A stretch of DNA of 59,839 nt, from NCBI GenBank assembly GCA_951800685.1, contig CATOJY010000022.1, positions 1 through 59,839 on the forward strand, in the 5' to 3' direction. Each line of letters starts with the position of its first letter. The stretch's first letter is position 1. Positions 39,758-48,485 of this stretch are shown one piece after another. This DNA comes from an uncultured Lachnospiraceae bacterium (GTDB lineage: Bacteria; Bacillota; Clostridia; Lachnospirales; Lachnospiraceae). The notes under the pieces are model-generated. The model ran no database searches, was not told the DNA's origin, and saw nothing but the letters and a program-made list of their open reading frames with translations. Made by a program: the position numbers and the translations under genes.

Positions 39758-42115
39758 ATGAAGAACAGCATACAGGAATATGTCCGTGAGCAGAATGGCC
39801 GGCGTATTTTGGATATGAAATATGCTAAGGGCGATGGGCAGGAAGAAAGTGGCGCTGCCGGACAGGAGAAAGGCATGCATTATGATGGTTATAGTAATTT
39901 TCTGACAAGGTACGGCACTAAGAATGACAGCTCAACGGCATATACATATACTGCAGAGGATATCATTCCGGATATGGATCTGACAGATCAGTACATAGGG
40001 AATGGCTTATTTTCAAAGATCATAGATGCTCCGGCAGAGGAAGCCGTCAAGCATGGATATGATTTTAAGCTGAATGACCAGGAGGCAGAAGATTTCATTT
40101 CAGATGAACTCGACCGCCTCGATTGGGAAGAGACAGCAGCAACCGCGATCAAGTGGGCAAGGCTCTATGGCGGCGCCATTATAGTGATGCTTGTGGATGA
40201 TGGCTGTGACCTGGATGAACCGCTTGATTGGGATGAAGTGGATGAGATCGAAGAGCTTCTTGTTTATGAGAGGGCGGTAGTACAGCCCGACCAGTCTTCT
40301 TTATATGATCATGACACAGAGGGGCGGAAACGATACGGGAGCAGATTCCAGAAGCCGGAATTCTATACTGTAAACAGCCGGTTCGGCAAATTCCGCGTGC
40401 ATGAAAGCAGGTGTCTTGTATTTCAGAATGGGAAACTGCCAGAAACAGGGATCTATTCAACGTATCTTTATTTTGGCATACCGGAACTCATGCGGATCAA
40501 GGATGCACTGCGTGATGCGGTCATATCACATTCTATCGCCCCGCGACTGCTCGAAAGGTGCGTGCAGGCGATCTATAAGATGCAGAACCTTTCAAATCTC
40601 CTCGAAACTCCTGACGGGGAAGAAAAAGCTTTGAAACGTTTAGAGGTCATTGACCTGGCACGCAGCATACTGAACAGCATTGTGATAGATTCTGACGGTG
40701 AAGACTATGACTTTAAGAGCATGTCTCTTGCCGGTGTTAAGGATATCATAGACACGACTTGTAACATGCTCTCCGCCGTTACGAACATTCCGCAGACGAT
40801 ATTGTTTGGACGGTCTCCTGCTGGTGAGAACAGCACCGGTGACAGCGATATGGAGAATTACTATAACTTTGTCAATAAGATTCAGAAGATGATGCTGAAA
40901 AAGAATATGCGCATCCTGCTGGATCTTATCTTTAAATGCGGGCAGAAGAAAGGCGATATCAAAGAGATACCGGCCTATAAGGTTGAGTTCACGCCGTTAT
41001 GGTCTTTGAGCGAGGCAGAACAGGCAAATGTGGATGCCGTTAAGGCTACAACAGAGCAGACAAAAGCAGCGACCGCACAGATATATGTGGATATGCAGGT
41101 GTTAGATCCGTCAGAAGTCCGCGAAGGGCTTAAGAAGTCAGAGGAGTATACGATCAATGATCTGCTGAATGAAGAAGATGATCTTGATATTGCCGGCCTG
41201 CTCGGTGTCGATCCTGCAGAAGAGGAAGAGACTGTCACGGAAGAAGCCCAAAACAGCACGAATAGTGTTAAGGGTATATTAAGTTCCACTGGTGACGAAA
41301 CAAAGGCTCCACGGGACTATAAAGAGGTTACAGGGGTACATGGGGATGATGATATATCACAAAGTAGAGGGGTTGGCGTTCTGGTCATCAAAGATGGAAA
41401 AGTGCTGACAGGAACCCGTACAGATGGTAAAGGCATCTGCGGTCCGGGAGGGCATATAGAACCAGGAGAGCATCCAGAAGAGGCGGCGAGACGGGAGACG
41501 GAGGAGGAATTTGGCATCATCCCGCTTGAATTGATACCGATCGGACAAACCTCAGGCAGACAGCCTGAACTGGATTCCCTTGTTTTCTTGTGCACAAGTT
41601 ATGAGCAACATCCGCGGGCAGACAATGAGGAAATGACGGACAGCAGGTTTATGAGCCTTGCAGATCTGCTCAGCGGAGACATGAAGCTGTTTGTGCCGTT
41701 TGAAGATTCACTCAATCTGCTGATCGATGCACTCGGTATGAGACAGGATGAAGGAAACAGCAATTCCGGGAATCATAACCATAAGGGGCGCCCTGGTCAG
41801 CTCGGCGGTTCCGGTGGTGGAGGAAGCAACCTGGGAAAACCTTTGTCAGCCCAGCAGAGAAAGGAATATGAGAAGAAAATCGTTGGACAAAGAACCAGCA
41901 AAGGTGTTACTATTAAGAGGCTTTCAAAACATACCTGTGACAGGTGCGGACAGCGGAGGATATCAGCGGATAAGGTCAAGGAGGCCGTACAGCATCCCGA
42001 AACGGTGAAGCGGGATAATACGCATGATGGCAATAAGTTCAGGTATCAGAAGGGACGCGTCATTGCTGTCGTAGACCATGATAATGGTGAGATCGTAACG
42101 GTATTCAAACATTAA
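39758..42115 (+). CDS. Portal protein fused to Nudix hydrolase and DUF4258-like domain
   Basis: 785 aa. Residues 1 to about 480 are a DUF1073-type portal (YSNFLTRYGTKNDSS, DLTDQYIGNGLFSKIID, WARLYGGAIIVML, then GRSPAGENSTGDSDMENYYN), which forms the head vertex ring. Residues about 535-660 are a complete Nudix hydrolase: the box GHIEPGEHPEEAARRETEEEFGI fits G-x5-E-x7-REUxEExGU (about 564-586). After a Gly-rich linker with GNHNHKGRPGQLGG, residues about 715-785 (LSKHTCDRCGQRRISADKVKEAV, ending GEIVTVFKH) look like a DUF4258/BECR-type small nuclease or toxin-like domain. GGAGGTGAT precedes the ATG. The chain is uninterrupted, so this is one polypeptide unless processed. Confidence 0.85.
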   Translation: MKNSIQEYVREQNGRRILDMKYAKGDGQEESGAAGQEKGMHYDGYSNFLTRYGTKNDSSTAYTYTAEDIIPDMDLTDQYIGNGLFSKIIDAPAEEAVKHGYDFKLNDQEAEDFISDELDRLDWEETAATAIKWARLYGGAIIVMLVDDGCDLDEPLDWDEVDEIEELLVYERAVVQPDQSSLYDHDTEGRKRYGSRFQKPEFYTVNSRFGKFRVHESRCLVFQNGKLPETGIYSTYLYFGIPELMRIKDALRDAVISHSIAPRLLERCVQAIYKMQNLSNLLETPDGEEKALKRLEVIDLARSILNSIVIDSDGEDYDFKSMSLAGVKDIIDTTCNMLSAVTNIPQTILFGRSPAGENSTGDSDMENYYNFVNKIQKMMLKKNMRILLDLIFKCGQKKGDIKEIPAYKVEFTPLWSLSEAEQANVDAVKATTEQTKAATAQIYVDMQVLDPSEVREGLKKSEEYTINDLLNEEDDLDIAGLLGVDPAEEEETVTEEAQNSTNSVKGILSSTGDETKAPRDYKEVTGVHGDDDISQSRGVGVLVIKDGKVLTGTRTDGKGICGPGGHIEPGEHPEEAARRETEEEFGIIPLELIPIGQTSGRQPELDSLVFLCTSYEQHPRADNEEMTDSRFMSLADLLSGDMKLFVPFEDSLNLLIDALGMRQDEGNSNSGNHNHKGRPGQLGGSGGGGSNLGKPLSAQQRKEYEKKIVGQRTSKGVTIKRLSKHTCDRCGQRRISADKVKEAVQHPETVKRDNTHDGNKFRYQKGRVIAVVDHDNGEIVTVFKH

Positions 42116-42135
42116 GCATTAAGGAGTGTGATCAT

Positions 42136-42375
42136 ATGAAGGGAGAAGAGAAACTGACTGAGCAGCAGCTTGACTTTGTCAGCCGGGAACTTGGTCTGAC
42201 GGAAGAGGAGTTTTTCAAAAGAAAGGTAAATGACTATGATCAGCTTATCGAAGAGTGCGCCGCAATAGAGATAGAGGAAGCGATCAAAGCCGGTGATAAT
42301 GATTTGTCACCCAGAGGAGTGATGGCAGTTGAGCTGGTAGACCTGATCCATGGTCCATATTCAGAAGATGAATAA
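42136..42375 (+). CDS. Small acidic phage protein, unknown
   Basis: 79 aa, strongly acidic; LTEQQLDFVSRELGLTEEEF gives a helical pattern. AAGGAG precedes the ATG. Between portal and head genes, but no known family. Confidence 0.5.
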   Translation: MKGEEKLTEQQLDFVSRELGLTEEEFFKRKVNDYDQLIEECAAIEIEEAIKAGDNDLSPRGVMAVELVDLIHGPYSEDE

Positions 42376-42387
42376 AGGAGGCAGGAC

Positions 42388-42702
42388 ATGAATAATTTTA
42401 ACATAATCTACCGGATCCTAAAATATCTGGAAAAGGCAATGGATTATGACGAAGCTGATCTTGATTTTATCTCTGCTGAAAAGCTCGGCGTGACACAGCA
42501 GCGGTGGGTATCGATCATGGAAATGCTGGAAGCAGAAGGGTATATTATAGGCCTTTCGATCAAGCGTTCTATCGATGGAGAAGTATGCTGTTCTGTATGC
42601 CACCCTCGGATAACGCTGAAAGGGCTTGAATACCTACAGGAGAATTCGATCATGCAGAAAGCGGCAAACCTGGCAAAGGGTGTTGCTGATGTTATCAGCT
42701 AA
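42388..42702 (+). CDS. YjcQ-like small protein
   Basis: 104 aa. NIIYRILKYLEKAMDYDE, the winged-helix-like QQRWVSIMEMLEAEGYIIGL and PRITLKGLEYLQEN match the YjcQ family of phage-associated winged-helix proteins. Function unknown. AAAGGAGG precedes the ATG; a terminator follows. Confidence 0.72.
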   Translation: MNNFNIIYRILKYLEKAMDYDEADLDFISAEKLGVTQQRWVSIMEMLEAEGYIIGLSIKRSIDGEVCCSVCHPRITLKGLEYLQENSIMQKAANLAKGVADVIS

Positions 42703-42729
42703 AAAGTAAATAGTGTGCATTTAGATAAG

Positions 42730-42765
42730 CAGTCTGTGTCGAATGATGATACAGGCTGTTTTTAT
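42730..42765 (+). terminator. Intrinsic terminator inside the late region
   Basis: 8-bp stem with one G-T pair (cagtctgt at 42730-42737 with acaggctg at 42751-42758) and TTTTTATTT. It lies between the YjcQ-like gene and the head morphogenesis gene. Confidence 0.65.
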
Positions 42766-42773
42766 TTGCGGAG

Positions 42774-43694
42774 GTGATGATCATAGATGAAAAGCTGCAG
42801 AAAGAAGCAATACAGGAGATCTGCCGTAATAAATTCCATGGGCACGATATCCTGATATCCAAATATACGCCTGTCTTCCCAGCCGGCATAGAACGTGAGT
42901 ATGGCCGCATCGCAAGACAATACATGCGCCTGCTGAAAGAATCGATCGAAGAGGAGATCCCGGTTCTGAAAGAGCAGATCATGAAGGAGCGCGGCACATA
43001 CCGGAAGGACTATCGTTCAGATAGCATCAATGATGTTATGGCGCTGTTGGAGAAGGTCCTGGATAAGATACAGAAGAGATTCACAGAGAAGACGCAGGGA
43101 TATGGACTGAGAAGGAAACTGGAATCCCTTGCGAACATGACAAGGAAGCTGACGATCCTGGAATGGAAAAAAGCGGTTGATAAGACGCTGGGCATCAATA
43201 TCATGGAAGATTACTACATGGGTGAGTTCTTCCAAACTGCACTTGACAGATGGGTGGATGAAAATGTGTCGCTGATCAAGACGATTCCGGCAGATACCCT
43301 GGGAGATATGCGGGTGATCGTAAAGGAAGGATTTGTGAACGGAAAGTCAACGACTAAGATCATGAAGGAAATCCAGCACAAATACAATGTCGGGAAATCC
43401 CATGCACAGTTTTTAGCAAGGGACCAGATCGGGAAGCTGAATGCATCCATCAATGAGGCACAACAGCGTGATGCCGGGATAGAAGAATATATTTGGGATG
43501 ACTGCGGTGACAGCCGTGTTAGAGAGTCACATAAGGCACTCAATGGCAAACGGTTCCGGTGGGACGATCCGCCTGTTGTGGATGTAAAGACAGGCCGCCG
43601 TTGTCATCCTGGGCAAGATTACAGATGCCGCTGCCGGGCAAAGCCGGTGTTTAAGTTTGGCGTATTTAATGCACCGGTATCGAAGAAGGAATAG
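42774..43694 (+). CDS. Phage head morphogenesis protein (Mu gpF / SPP1 gp7-like)
   Basis: 306 aa. The C-terminal F-like domain has ARDQIGKLNASINEAQQRDAG, YIWDDCGDSRVRESHKALNGK and HPGQDYRCRCRAKP, with the conserved Cys pair. This minor head protein sits near the portal and is needed for head assembly. Start unclear: GTG at 42774 or ATG at 42777 lies inside the GGAGGTGATGA box, and a downstream start would shorten it slightly. Confidence 0.85.
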   Translation: MMIIDEKLQKEAIQEICRNKFHGHDILISKYTPVFPAGIEREYGRIARQYMRLLKESIEEEIPVLKEQIMKERGTYRKDYRSDSINDVMALLEKVLDKIQKRFTEKTQGYGLRRKLESLANMTRKLTILEWKKAVDKTLGINIMEDYYMGEFFQTALDRWVDENVSLIKTIPADTLGDMRVIVKEGFVNGKSTTKIMKEIQHKYNVGKSHAQFLARDQIGKLNASINEAQQRDAGIEEYIWDDCGDSRVRESHKALNGKRFRWDDPPVVDVKTGRRCHPGQDYRCRCRAKPVFKFGVFNAPVSKKE

Positions 43695-43706
43695 AGGTGA
43701 TGACAA

Positions 43707-44219
43707 ATGTTAGGGCTTGCGCAAGATTATGAAAACGAACTAGCAAAGAAGATGCGGGAGACATGGGGCAGGGAAAAATATTGGTATTATCACAGAAGCT
43801 CGTATTTCTCACCTGTAGATGTCAAGGATGACACCTGGAATGCTGCACAGTTTGTTTCCCTTAGTCCTTCCGGTGAAGTGAACGGATATCTTGGATATGG
43901 CATAGACAGGGAATGCCGCTATGTGACATACCTTGAAATCATCAACTTTACAGGTGATATTTCCTTTGGCATTGATGTCATGACAATGATAAAAGACATC
44001 TTTGAGGTATACCGGTATCGAAAGATCGTGTTTACTGTGGTTGTAGGGAACCCTGCTGAACAGAAGTATGACCGCCTGATCAATCGATATGGCGGCCGGA
44101 TTGTAGGGATCTATAAAGAACATGTCATGTTGCCGGATGGCCAGTACTATGACGAAAAGATATATGAGATCTCCAGGACAGATTACTATGCCTGCAGATG
44201 GAAAATAAGCATTGAGTGA
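43707..44219 (+). CDS. GNAT-like acetyltransferase in the head module
   Basis: 170 aa. The alternating beta strands (FVSLSPSGEVNGYLGYGID, VTYLEIINF, KIVFTVVVGNP) and the C-terminal RYGGRIVGIYKEHVMLPDGQYYDEKIYEI, the classic end of a GNAT fold, support an acyl-transferase-like protein. The acetyl-CoA-binding loop (Q/RxxGxG/A) is not clearly visible, so activity is doubtful. GAGGTG precedes the ATG. It lies between head morphogenesis and capsid protease genes; a terminator follows directly. Confidence 0.6.
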   Translation: MLGLAQDYENELAKKMRETWGREKYWYYHRSSYFSPVDVKDDTWNAAQFVSLSPSGEVNGYLGYGIDRECRYVTYLEIINFTGDISFGIDVMTMIKDIFEVYRYRKIVFTVVVGNPAEQKYDRLINRYGGRIVGIYKEHVMLPDGQYYDEKIYEISRTDYYACRWKISIE

Positions 44220-44243
44220 CGCTTGCAGATGCAGGCGTTTTTT
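44219..44243 (+). terminator. Intrinsic terminator after the GNAT-like gene
   Basis: 9-bp stem with one G-T pair (acgcttgca with tgcaggcgt) and TTTTTT. It begins at the last base of the stop codon. Confidence 0.7.
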
Positions 44244-44268
44244 ATTGCCTTGAAGGAGGTGGGAAAGG

Positions 44269-45660
44269 TTGAAAAAGGCAGTTAAGAAAAATTACAGGAA
44301 GGACAGTCTCAAGCTTGACCAGACGTACTATACGGAGGAAGGATATCTGATTGACCACCCAGTCGTTACACGGTGCGGCATCTTTGAATATGCGGATCCT
44401 GATAAAGATGGTGGTGTCCGCTATGAGCTACGGCTACCGGAGGAGGTATTTGCTGAGAAGAGCCTTGCCAGTTATGAGGGAAAGCCGATCATCATTACCC
44501 ATGATGCTGGGGAGATAGACAAAGATAATGTCCATGACGAACAGATCGGCACGATCCTGAGTAAAGGGTACCGGGATGGGGACAAAGTCCGATGCAAGAT
44601 CGTGATCCATAATACAGGCGCGCTCAAGGAATGCGGACTAAGGGAACTATCGCTGGGTTACGGCCTAAACCTGGATGAAACTCCAGGAGTACACAATGGT
44701 CAGAAATATGACGCGATCCAGCGTGACATTGAAGTGAACCACCTTGCCCTGGTCGGTGAAGCAAGGGCAGGAGACCGTGCGAGACTGAACATCGACCATA
44801 AGGACACAGCAACAAGAAAATATCTAAAAGGAGGGCCAGTAATGTTTACAGAAAAGAAAGGGACGAAGAAAGGAACAAAAAAGCCACAGGCAGCGACAAG
44901 GTACGACAGTGACCTTACGCCAGAGGAATTAGAGCAGGCGATAGCACTGTTTAAGGCACAGAGGGAAGCATCTGGCGCTGATGAAGGCGAAGAAGTCAAG
45001 ATGGATGCTGAGGACGTCATCAACGGTGTGCGGGAGAGAAAAGACCGCAGAGATTCCGAGGAAGAGCAGATGGATGCGGAAGAGATCATCGCAGAGCAGG
45101 AGGGTGACATTGAAGCACTCCTGGGCGTCATTGACGAATTGCAGGCGGCGAGCGACATGTCAGCGGCAGATGAAGACGATACGAACTGTGATGATGGCGA
45201 TCAAGAAGAGAACACGGACGAAGACGATTCCGAAGAGAACACGGACGAAGACGATCAGGAAGGAAATACAGATGAGGATGATAAGCCCGTGAACATGGAT
45301 TCCGTTGATAGTCTCGTCGAACAGCGTCTCCGGGATTATCTGGACGTGTGCCGCATCGCTGACCGGCTGAACCTGGACGGGGTGGAGAACATGAGCCTCA
45401 AGAACGCCCGTAAAAAGGTGATCAATGCAGTCAACCCGAAACTGCGTTTGGATGGGAAATCCGATGCGTATATCAATGCTGCATATGATATTGCGAAACA
45501 GAGTGTTGCAAGCCGTAAAAAGGTAAATGACCAGCGTAAGCGTATCATGTCAAGCAGTAATTTTGACAGCATGGATCTGGGGAGCGCTGGAAGCTCTGCA
45601 GCATCCGCGAGGGAAAAGATGATCGCAAGAAGAGAAAAGAAGGATGGAGGTAAGGATTGA
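44269..45660 (+). CDS. DUF2213 prohead protease-like and scaffold protein
   Basis: 463 aa from a TTG after GGAGGTGGG. Residues 1 to about 180 are DUF2213, the protease-like domain of contractile phages (GYLIDHPVVTRCGIFEY, KPIIITHDAG, LSLGYGLNLDE, DIEVNHLALVGEAR). The rest is very acidic and coiled, as in scaffold domains, with a 27-bp tandem repeat giving three ENTDEDD/GNTDEDD units (about residues 313-338). Fusion of protease and scaffold in one chain is common in phages. It probably guides capsid assembly and is removed afterwards. Confidence 0.8.
   Translation: MKKAVKKNYRKDSLKLDQTYYTEEGYLIDHPVVTRCGIFEYADPDKDGGVRYELRLPEEVFAEKSLASYEGKPIIITHDAGEIDKDNVHDEQIGTILSKGYRDGDKVRCKIVIHNTGALKECGLRELSLGYGLNLDETPGVHNGQKYDAIQRDIEVNHLALVGEARAGDRARLNIDHKDTATRKYLKGGPVMFTEKKGTKKGTKKPQAATRYDSDLTPEELEQAIALFKAQREASGADEGEEVKMDAEDVINGVRERKDRRDSEEEQMDAEEIIAEQEGDIEALLGVIDELQAASDMSAADEDDTNCDDGDQEENTDEDDSEENTDEDDQEGNTDEDDKPVNMDSVDSLVEQRLRDYLDVCRIADRLNLDGVENMSLKNARKKVINAVNPKLRLDGKSDAYINAAYDIAKQSVASRKKVNDQRKRIMSSSNFDSMDLGSAGSSAASAREKMIARREKKDGGKD
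45205..45282 (+). repeat. 27-bp tandem repeat coding for acidic units
   Basis: Three copies with a 27-bp period (24-bp cores at 45205-45228, 45232-45255 and 45259-45282); the first two cores are identical and the third has diverged at third codon positions. They encode (E)(E/G)NTDEDD. Slippage could change the copy number. Confidence 0.75.
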
Positions 45661-46178
45661 TGGGAGTACAGACAAGTTACAACTACAATATCTCAAAAGG
45701 GATCGTCGGCGGATTGTACGACATTTCCTATTATGAGAACAACACCTTTATTACGCCGGGCGGGATCCCCTTTGGCTTTGGTGTTGTCAAGGGTGCAAAT
45801 CCCGGCGTAGATGTTAAGCTGCCGGACACTACCAGCAAAGCAGCGGATTTTGAAGGTATCGTGCAGAATGGTTTTACGACAATGCAGGATATGACGGGGA
45901 ATGCAATCCCTGAGAAAGACCAGAGTATCGGCGTATTACGAATCGGTAAGATCTGGGGTGCTGTTGGCGCTTCTGCAGAACCGGCGTATGATAAGCCGGT
46001 CTATCTGATCACGGATGGTGAGGAGGCAGGACGCTTTACTACTGTGGAGGATGAATCTACAAAGATTCTTTTACCACTACGGTTCATTAGCGAGAAGGAT
46101 GATGATATTGCACCAATCCGCGTCACAGGACAGATTATTGTTGAACAAGCGGCTGATAAGGAGGTAAGTGGATCATGA
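45660..46178 (+). CDS. Capsid decoration / structural protein
   Basis: 172 aa. Beta-rich with FGVVKGANPGVDVKLPDTTSK and repeated Gly; its place between scaffold and major capsid gene is that of the capsid cement protein in DUF2184 phages. The ATG at 45660 overlaps the previous stop (TGATG). GGAGG at 45646. Confidence 0.65.
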   Translation: MGVQTSYNYNISKGIVGGLYDISYYENNTFITPGGIPFGFGVVKGANPGVDVKLPDTTSKAADFEGIVQNGFTTMQDMTGNAIPEKDQSIGVLRIGKIWGAVGASAEPAYDKPVYLITDGEEAGRFTTVEDESTKILLPLRFISEKDDDIAPIRVTGQIIVEQAADKEVSGS

Positions 46179-47200
46179 AAAAGAAAAAGCATATGAACTA
46201 TGACAGGGCAGATGCAAAGACCTTGAGGAGCGGTAATATCTGCCTGGCAATGGTCGGCGGTGAGATGCGTTTTGACAGTGTGGAGCAGGCGAGCGTATTC
46301 TTCGCGAGGGAACTTGATTATATCAAGACACAGACCTATGATGTAGAACATCCGGAGATGACTGCGTTACTCCTCTTCCCGGTAACAAGTGAAGTGCCGG
46401 AAGGAGCAGAAACATTTACATACTACAGCTATGATAAGACTGGCATTGCGATGATCATCAACAATTACGCAACAGATCTTCCAAGGGCAGATGTGAAAGG
46501 GAAACCGAACACCGGTTATGTAAAGTCACTCGGTGACAGCTATGGCTATTCCGTGCAGGAGATGCGTGCTTCCAGAATGGCGAACAAATCCCTTGATGTG
46601 CGGAAAGGCGAATCGGCTAAGTATGCAATGGACTATGCAGTCAATAAGATCGCCTGGGCTGGCGATAAGAAGAATGGATTGGTCGGGATCCTGTCAGAGG
46701 AAAACGATATTCCTAAGTTTGTCCTGTCTACCGTAACAGTTGATGGGAAAGAACGGACGGAATTCCGTTATAAGAACGCAGACCAGATCCTCGATGATAT
46801 CAACGGGATGCAGAAGTATGTCGCAAAGATCACAAAGAATGTTGAGAAGCCGGACACGCTTGTATTACCGTCTGATGTCTACATCGATCTTGCAACACGC
46901 CGGATCCCTGATACAGAGACAACCGTACTGAAATTTATCATGGACCATGCGCCTTACCTGAAGGAAGTACGCGAAGCCAATGAGCTGCAGGCAGAGTCTG
47001 GAGATATCAACCCGACTGGAAGCAATGTAGGATTCCTCTTCACAAATGATGAGCGGAAATTATCACTTGAGATCCCGATGCATTTCTATCAGTACCCGAT
47101 ACAGGAAAAAGGACTGGAGATTGAGGTACCTTGTGAAGAAAGAGTCGCTGGTATGGTTATTTATTATCCGCTCTCTGCGCTCCTTGCAGAAGGAATCTGA
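46175..47200 (+). CDS. Major capsid protein (DUF2184, HK97 fold)
   Basis: 341 aa. VEQASVFFARELDYIKTQTYD, LLLFPVTSEVPEGAETFTYYSYD, then AMDYAVNKIAWAGDK and a C-terminal PCEERVAGMVIYYPLSALLAEGI fit the DUF2184 capsid family of contractile phages. GGAGGTAAG precedes the ATG; it overlaps the decoration gene by 4 bp. A strong terminator follows it, which would raise capsid levels relative to downstream genes. Confidence 0.88.
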   Translation: MKKKKHMNYDRADAKTLRSGNICLAMVGGEMRFDSVEQASVFFARELDYIKTQTYDVEHPEMTALLLFPVTSEVPEGAETFTYYSYDKTGIAMIINNYATDLPRADVKGKPNTGYVKSLGDSYGYSVQEMRASRMANKSLDVRKGESAKYAMDYAVNKIAWAGDKKNGLVGILSEENDIPKFVLSTVTVDGKERTEFRYKNADQILDDINGMQKYVAKITKNVEKPDTLVLPSDVYIDLATRRIPDTETTVLKFIMDHAPYLKEVREANELQAESGDINPTGSNVGFLFTNDERKLSLEIPMHFYQYPIQEKGLEIEVPCEERVAGMVIYYPLSALLAEGI

Positions 47201-47229
47201 CAATATTACAAAGAGACTACAAAATTATC

Positions 47230-47268
47230 GATCCCCTTTGGAATTAATTGCCGAAGGGGGTCTTTCTT
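47230..47268 (+). terminator. Strong terminator after major capsid gene
   Basis: 12-bp stem with two G-T pairs (47230-47241 with 47251-47262) and a TTTCTT tail. Confidence 0.75.
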
Positions 47269-47288
47269 GATAAGAAGGAGGACATAAC

Positions 47289-47555
47289 ATGTTAGTAAAA
47301 AATAATTCGACGAAGATTATTGGCATTCAGGAAACGAGCATCCTTCCTGGGGACACAGGAAAGATACCATCCGGGTATGAGAAGAACCCGATCGTACTTA
47401 AGTATATTGACAACGGAACATTTTCTGTAGTCGAGCCTGCAAAACCTGCAAAGAAGGAGAAGGGCAAAAAAGATCCTGCAGAGGGGGCAAAGAAGACGGA
47501 TGATCCTATGGACTCCGGTACAGATGATGCACAGGGACAGCAGGCCGGCGCATAA
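47289..47555 (+). CDS. Small structural protein with Lys/Ala/Pro-rich tail
   Basis: 88 aa. The N-terminal half is beta-type (IIGIQETSILPGDTGKI) and the second half is low-complexity Lys, Pro, Asp. Position after the capsid gene suggests a head accessory protein. GGAGG precedes the ATG. Confidence 0.55.
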   Translation: MLVKNNSTKIIGIQETSILPGDTGKIPSGYEKNPIVLKYIDNGTFSVVEPAKPAKKEKGKKDPAEGAKKTDDPMDSGTDDAQGQQAGA

Positions 47556-47569
47556 CATGGGTGATGCTT

Positions 47570-48001
47570 ATGAAGATTGACAGTGTGCGGAAGATAGCAG
47601 CCATCCTCAGAACGATCGCGCCGGAATTTAAGGATAAGACAGATGATGACCTGAGGATCTGGATAGAACTTGCAGAACCATATCTCAGTGAGAGCAAGTA
47701 TGGGAAACTGTACCCGCAGGCAATAGCGTACCTGACGGCGCATAAGATGTCGCTTAACGCACCAGCACAGGCAGGATCAGCGGATGAGAAGATTGATATC
47801 TCCGTAAAAAACACGATGAATGTCGCATCTTTCACAGAGGGAAGCACAAGCATCTCTTTCAACAATTCTGCCGTGAGCGGCGGCACAGCGTCAGGTGACG
47901 CAGATGCAGAGTATCTCCTGACAGCATACGGCCTGCAGTTTTTAGCGATCAAAAAGCGCTGTATCGTGCCGATCATGATCGCTGGCGTGAAAAGAGTGTG
48001 A
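47570..48001 (+). CDS. Head-tail connector protein (DUF4054-like)
   Basis: 143 aa. VRKIAAILRTIAPEFKDKTDDDLRIWIELAEPYLSE (in part), then AIAYLTAHKMSL and YLLTAYGLQFLAIKKRCIVPIMIAG match DUF4054 connectors that sit below the portal. Start placed at ATG 47570; GTG at 47561 is an alternative. Confidence 0.8.
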   Translation: MKIDSVRKIAAILRTIAPEFKDKTDDDLRIWIELAEPYLSESKYGKLYPQAIAYLTAHKMSLNAPAQAGSADEKIDISVKNTMNVASFTEGSTSISFNNSAVSGGTASGDADAEYLLTAYGLQFLAIKKRCIVPIMIAGVKRV

Positions 48002-48005
48002 TGAT

Positions 48006-48485
48006 GTGGAAAAAGTAGTTGATACCTGGACAGAAGAAGGTAAACGCCTCATGAAGGAGCTGCAGGAGTTAGCAGAACTGGAGGTAAGGGTAGGTTTTCA
48101 GAGAGGACAGAATGCAGGCTCTGCCACGGATGATAGTTCCCGTGCGGATCTGGTAGATATTGCGATGTGGAATGAATTAGGGACAGAGCACATCCCTTCC
48201 CGTCCTTTTATGCGTGACAGTGTAGATAAACATATGCAGGAAATTGGCGAGATGGTTGCAGCACAGAAGGATGCACTGCTTAATGGTGCGACGGCGAGAG
48301 AGATATTGGGTACAATCGGTCTTTTCCAGCAGGATCTTATGCAGACAGAGATAGAGCAGGGAGATTTTGCAGCCAATGCGCCTGCTACGATCAGAAAAAA
48401 AGGCTCTGACAAACCGCTGATCGATACCGGCACGATGAAGAATTCTGTGCATTATTACATTGTGAAGAAAGGGAGTATGGACTGA
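48006..48485 (+). CDS. Neck/tail-completion protein (HK97 gp10-like)
   Basis: 159 aa from a GTG. LVDIAMWNELGTEHIPSRPFMRDSVD is the core of HK97-gp10-like proteins, and the C-terminal IDTGTMKNSVHYYI is also typical. It joins heads to tails. Weak ribosome binding site, so translation may be coupled to the previous gene 4 bp away. Confidence 0.78.
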   Translation: MEKVVDTWTEEGKRLMKELQELAELEVRVGFQRGQNAGSATDDSSRADLVDIAMWNELGTEHIPSRPFMRDSVDKHMQEIGEMVAAQKDALLNGATAREILGTIGLFQQDLMQTEIEQGDFAANAPATIRKKGSDKPLIDTGTMKNSVHYYIVKKGSMD

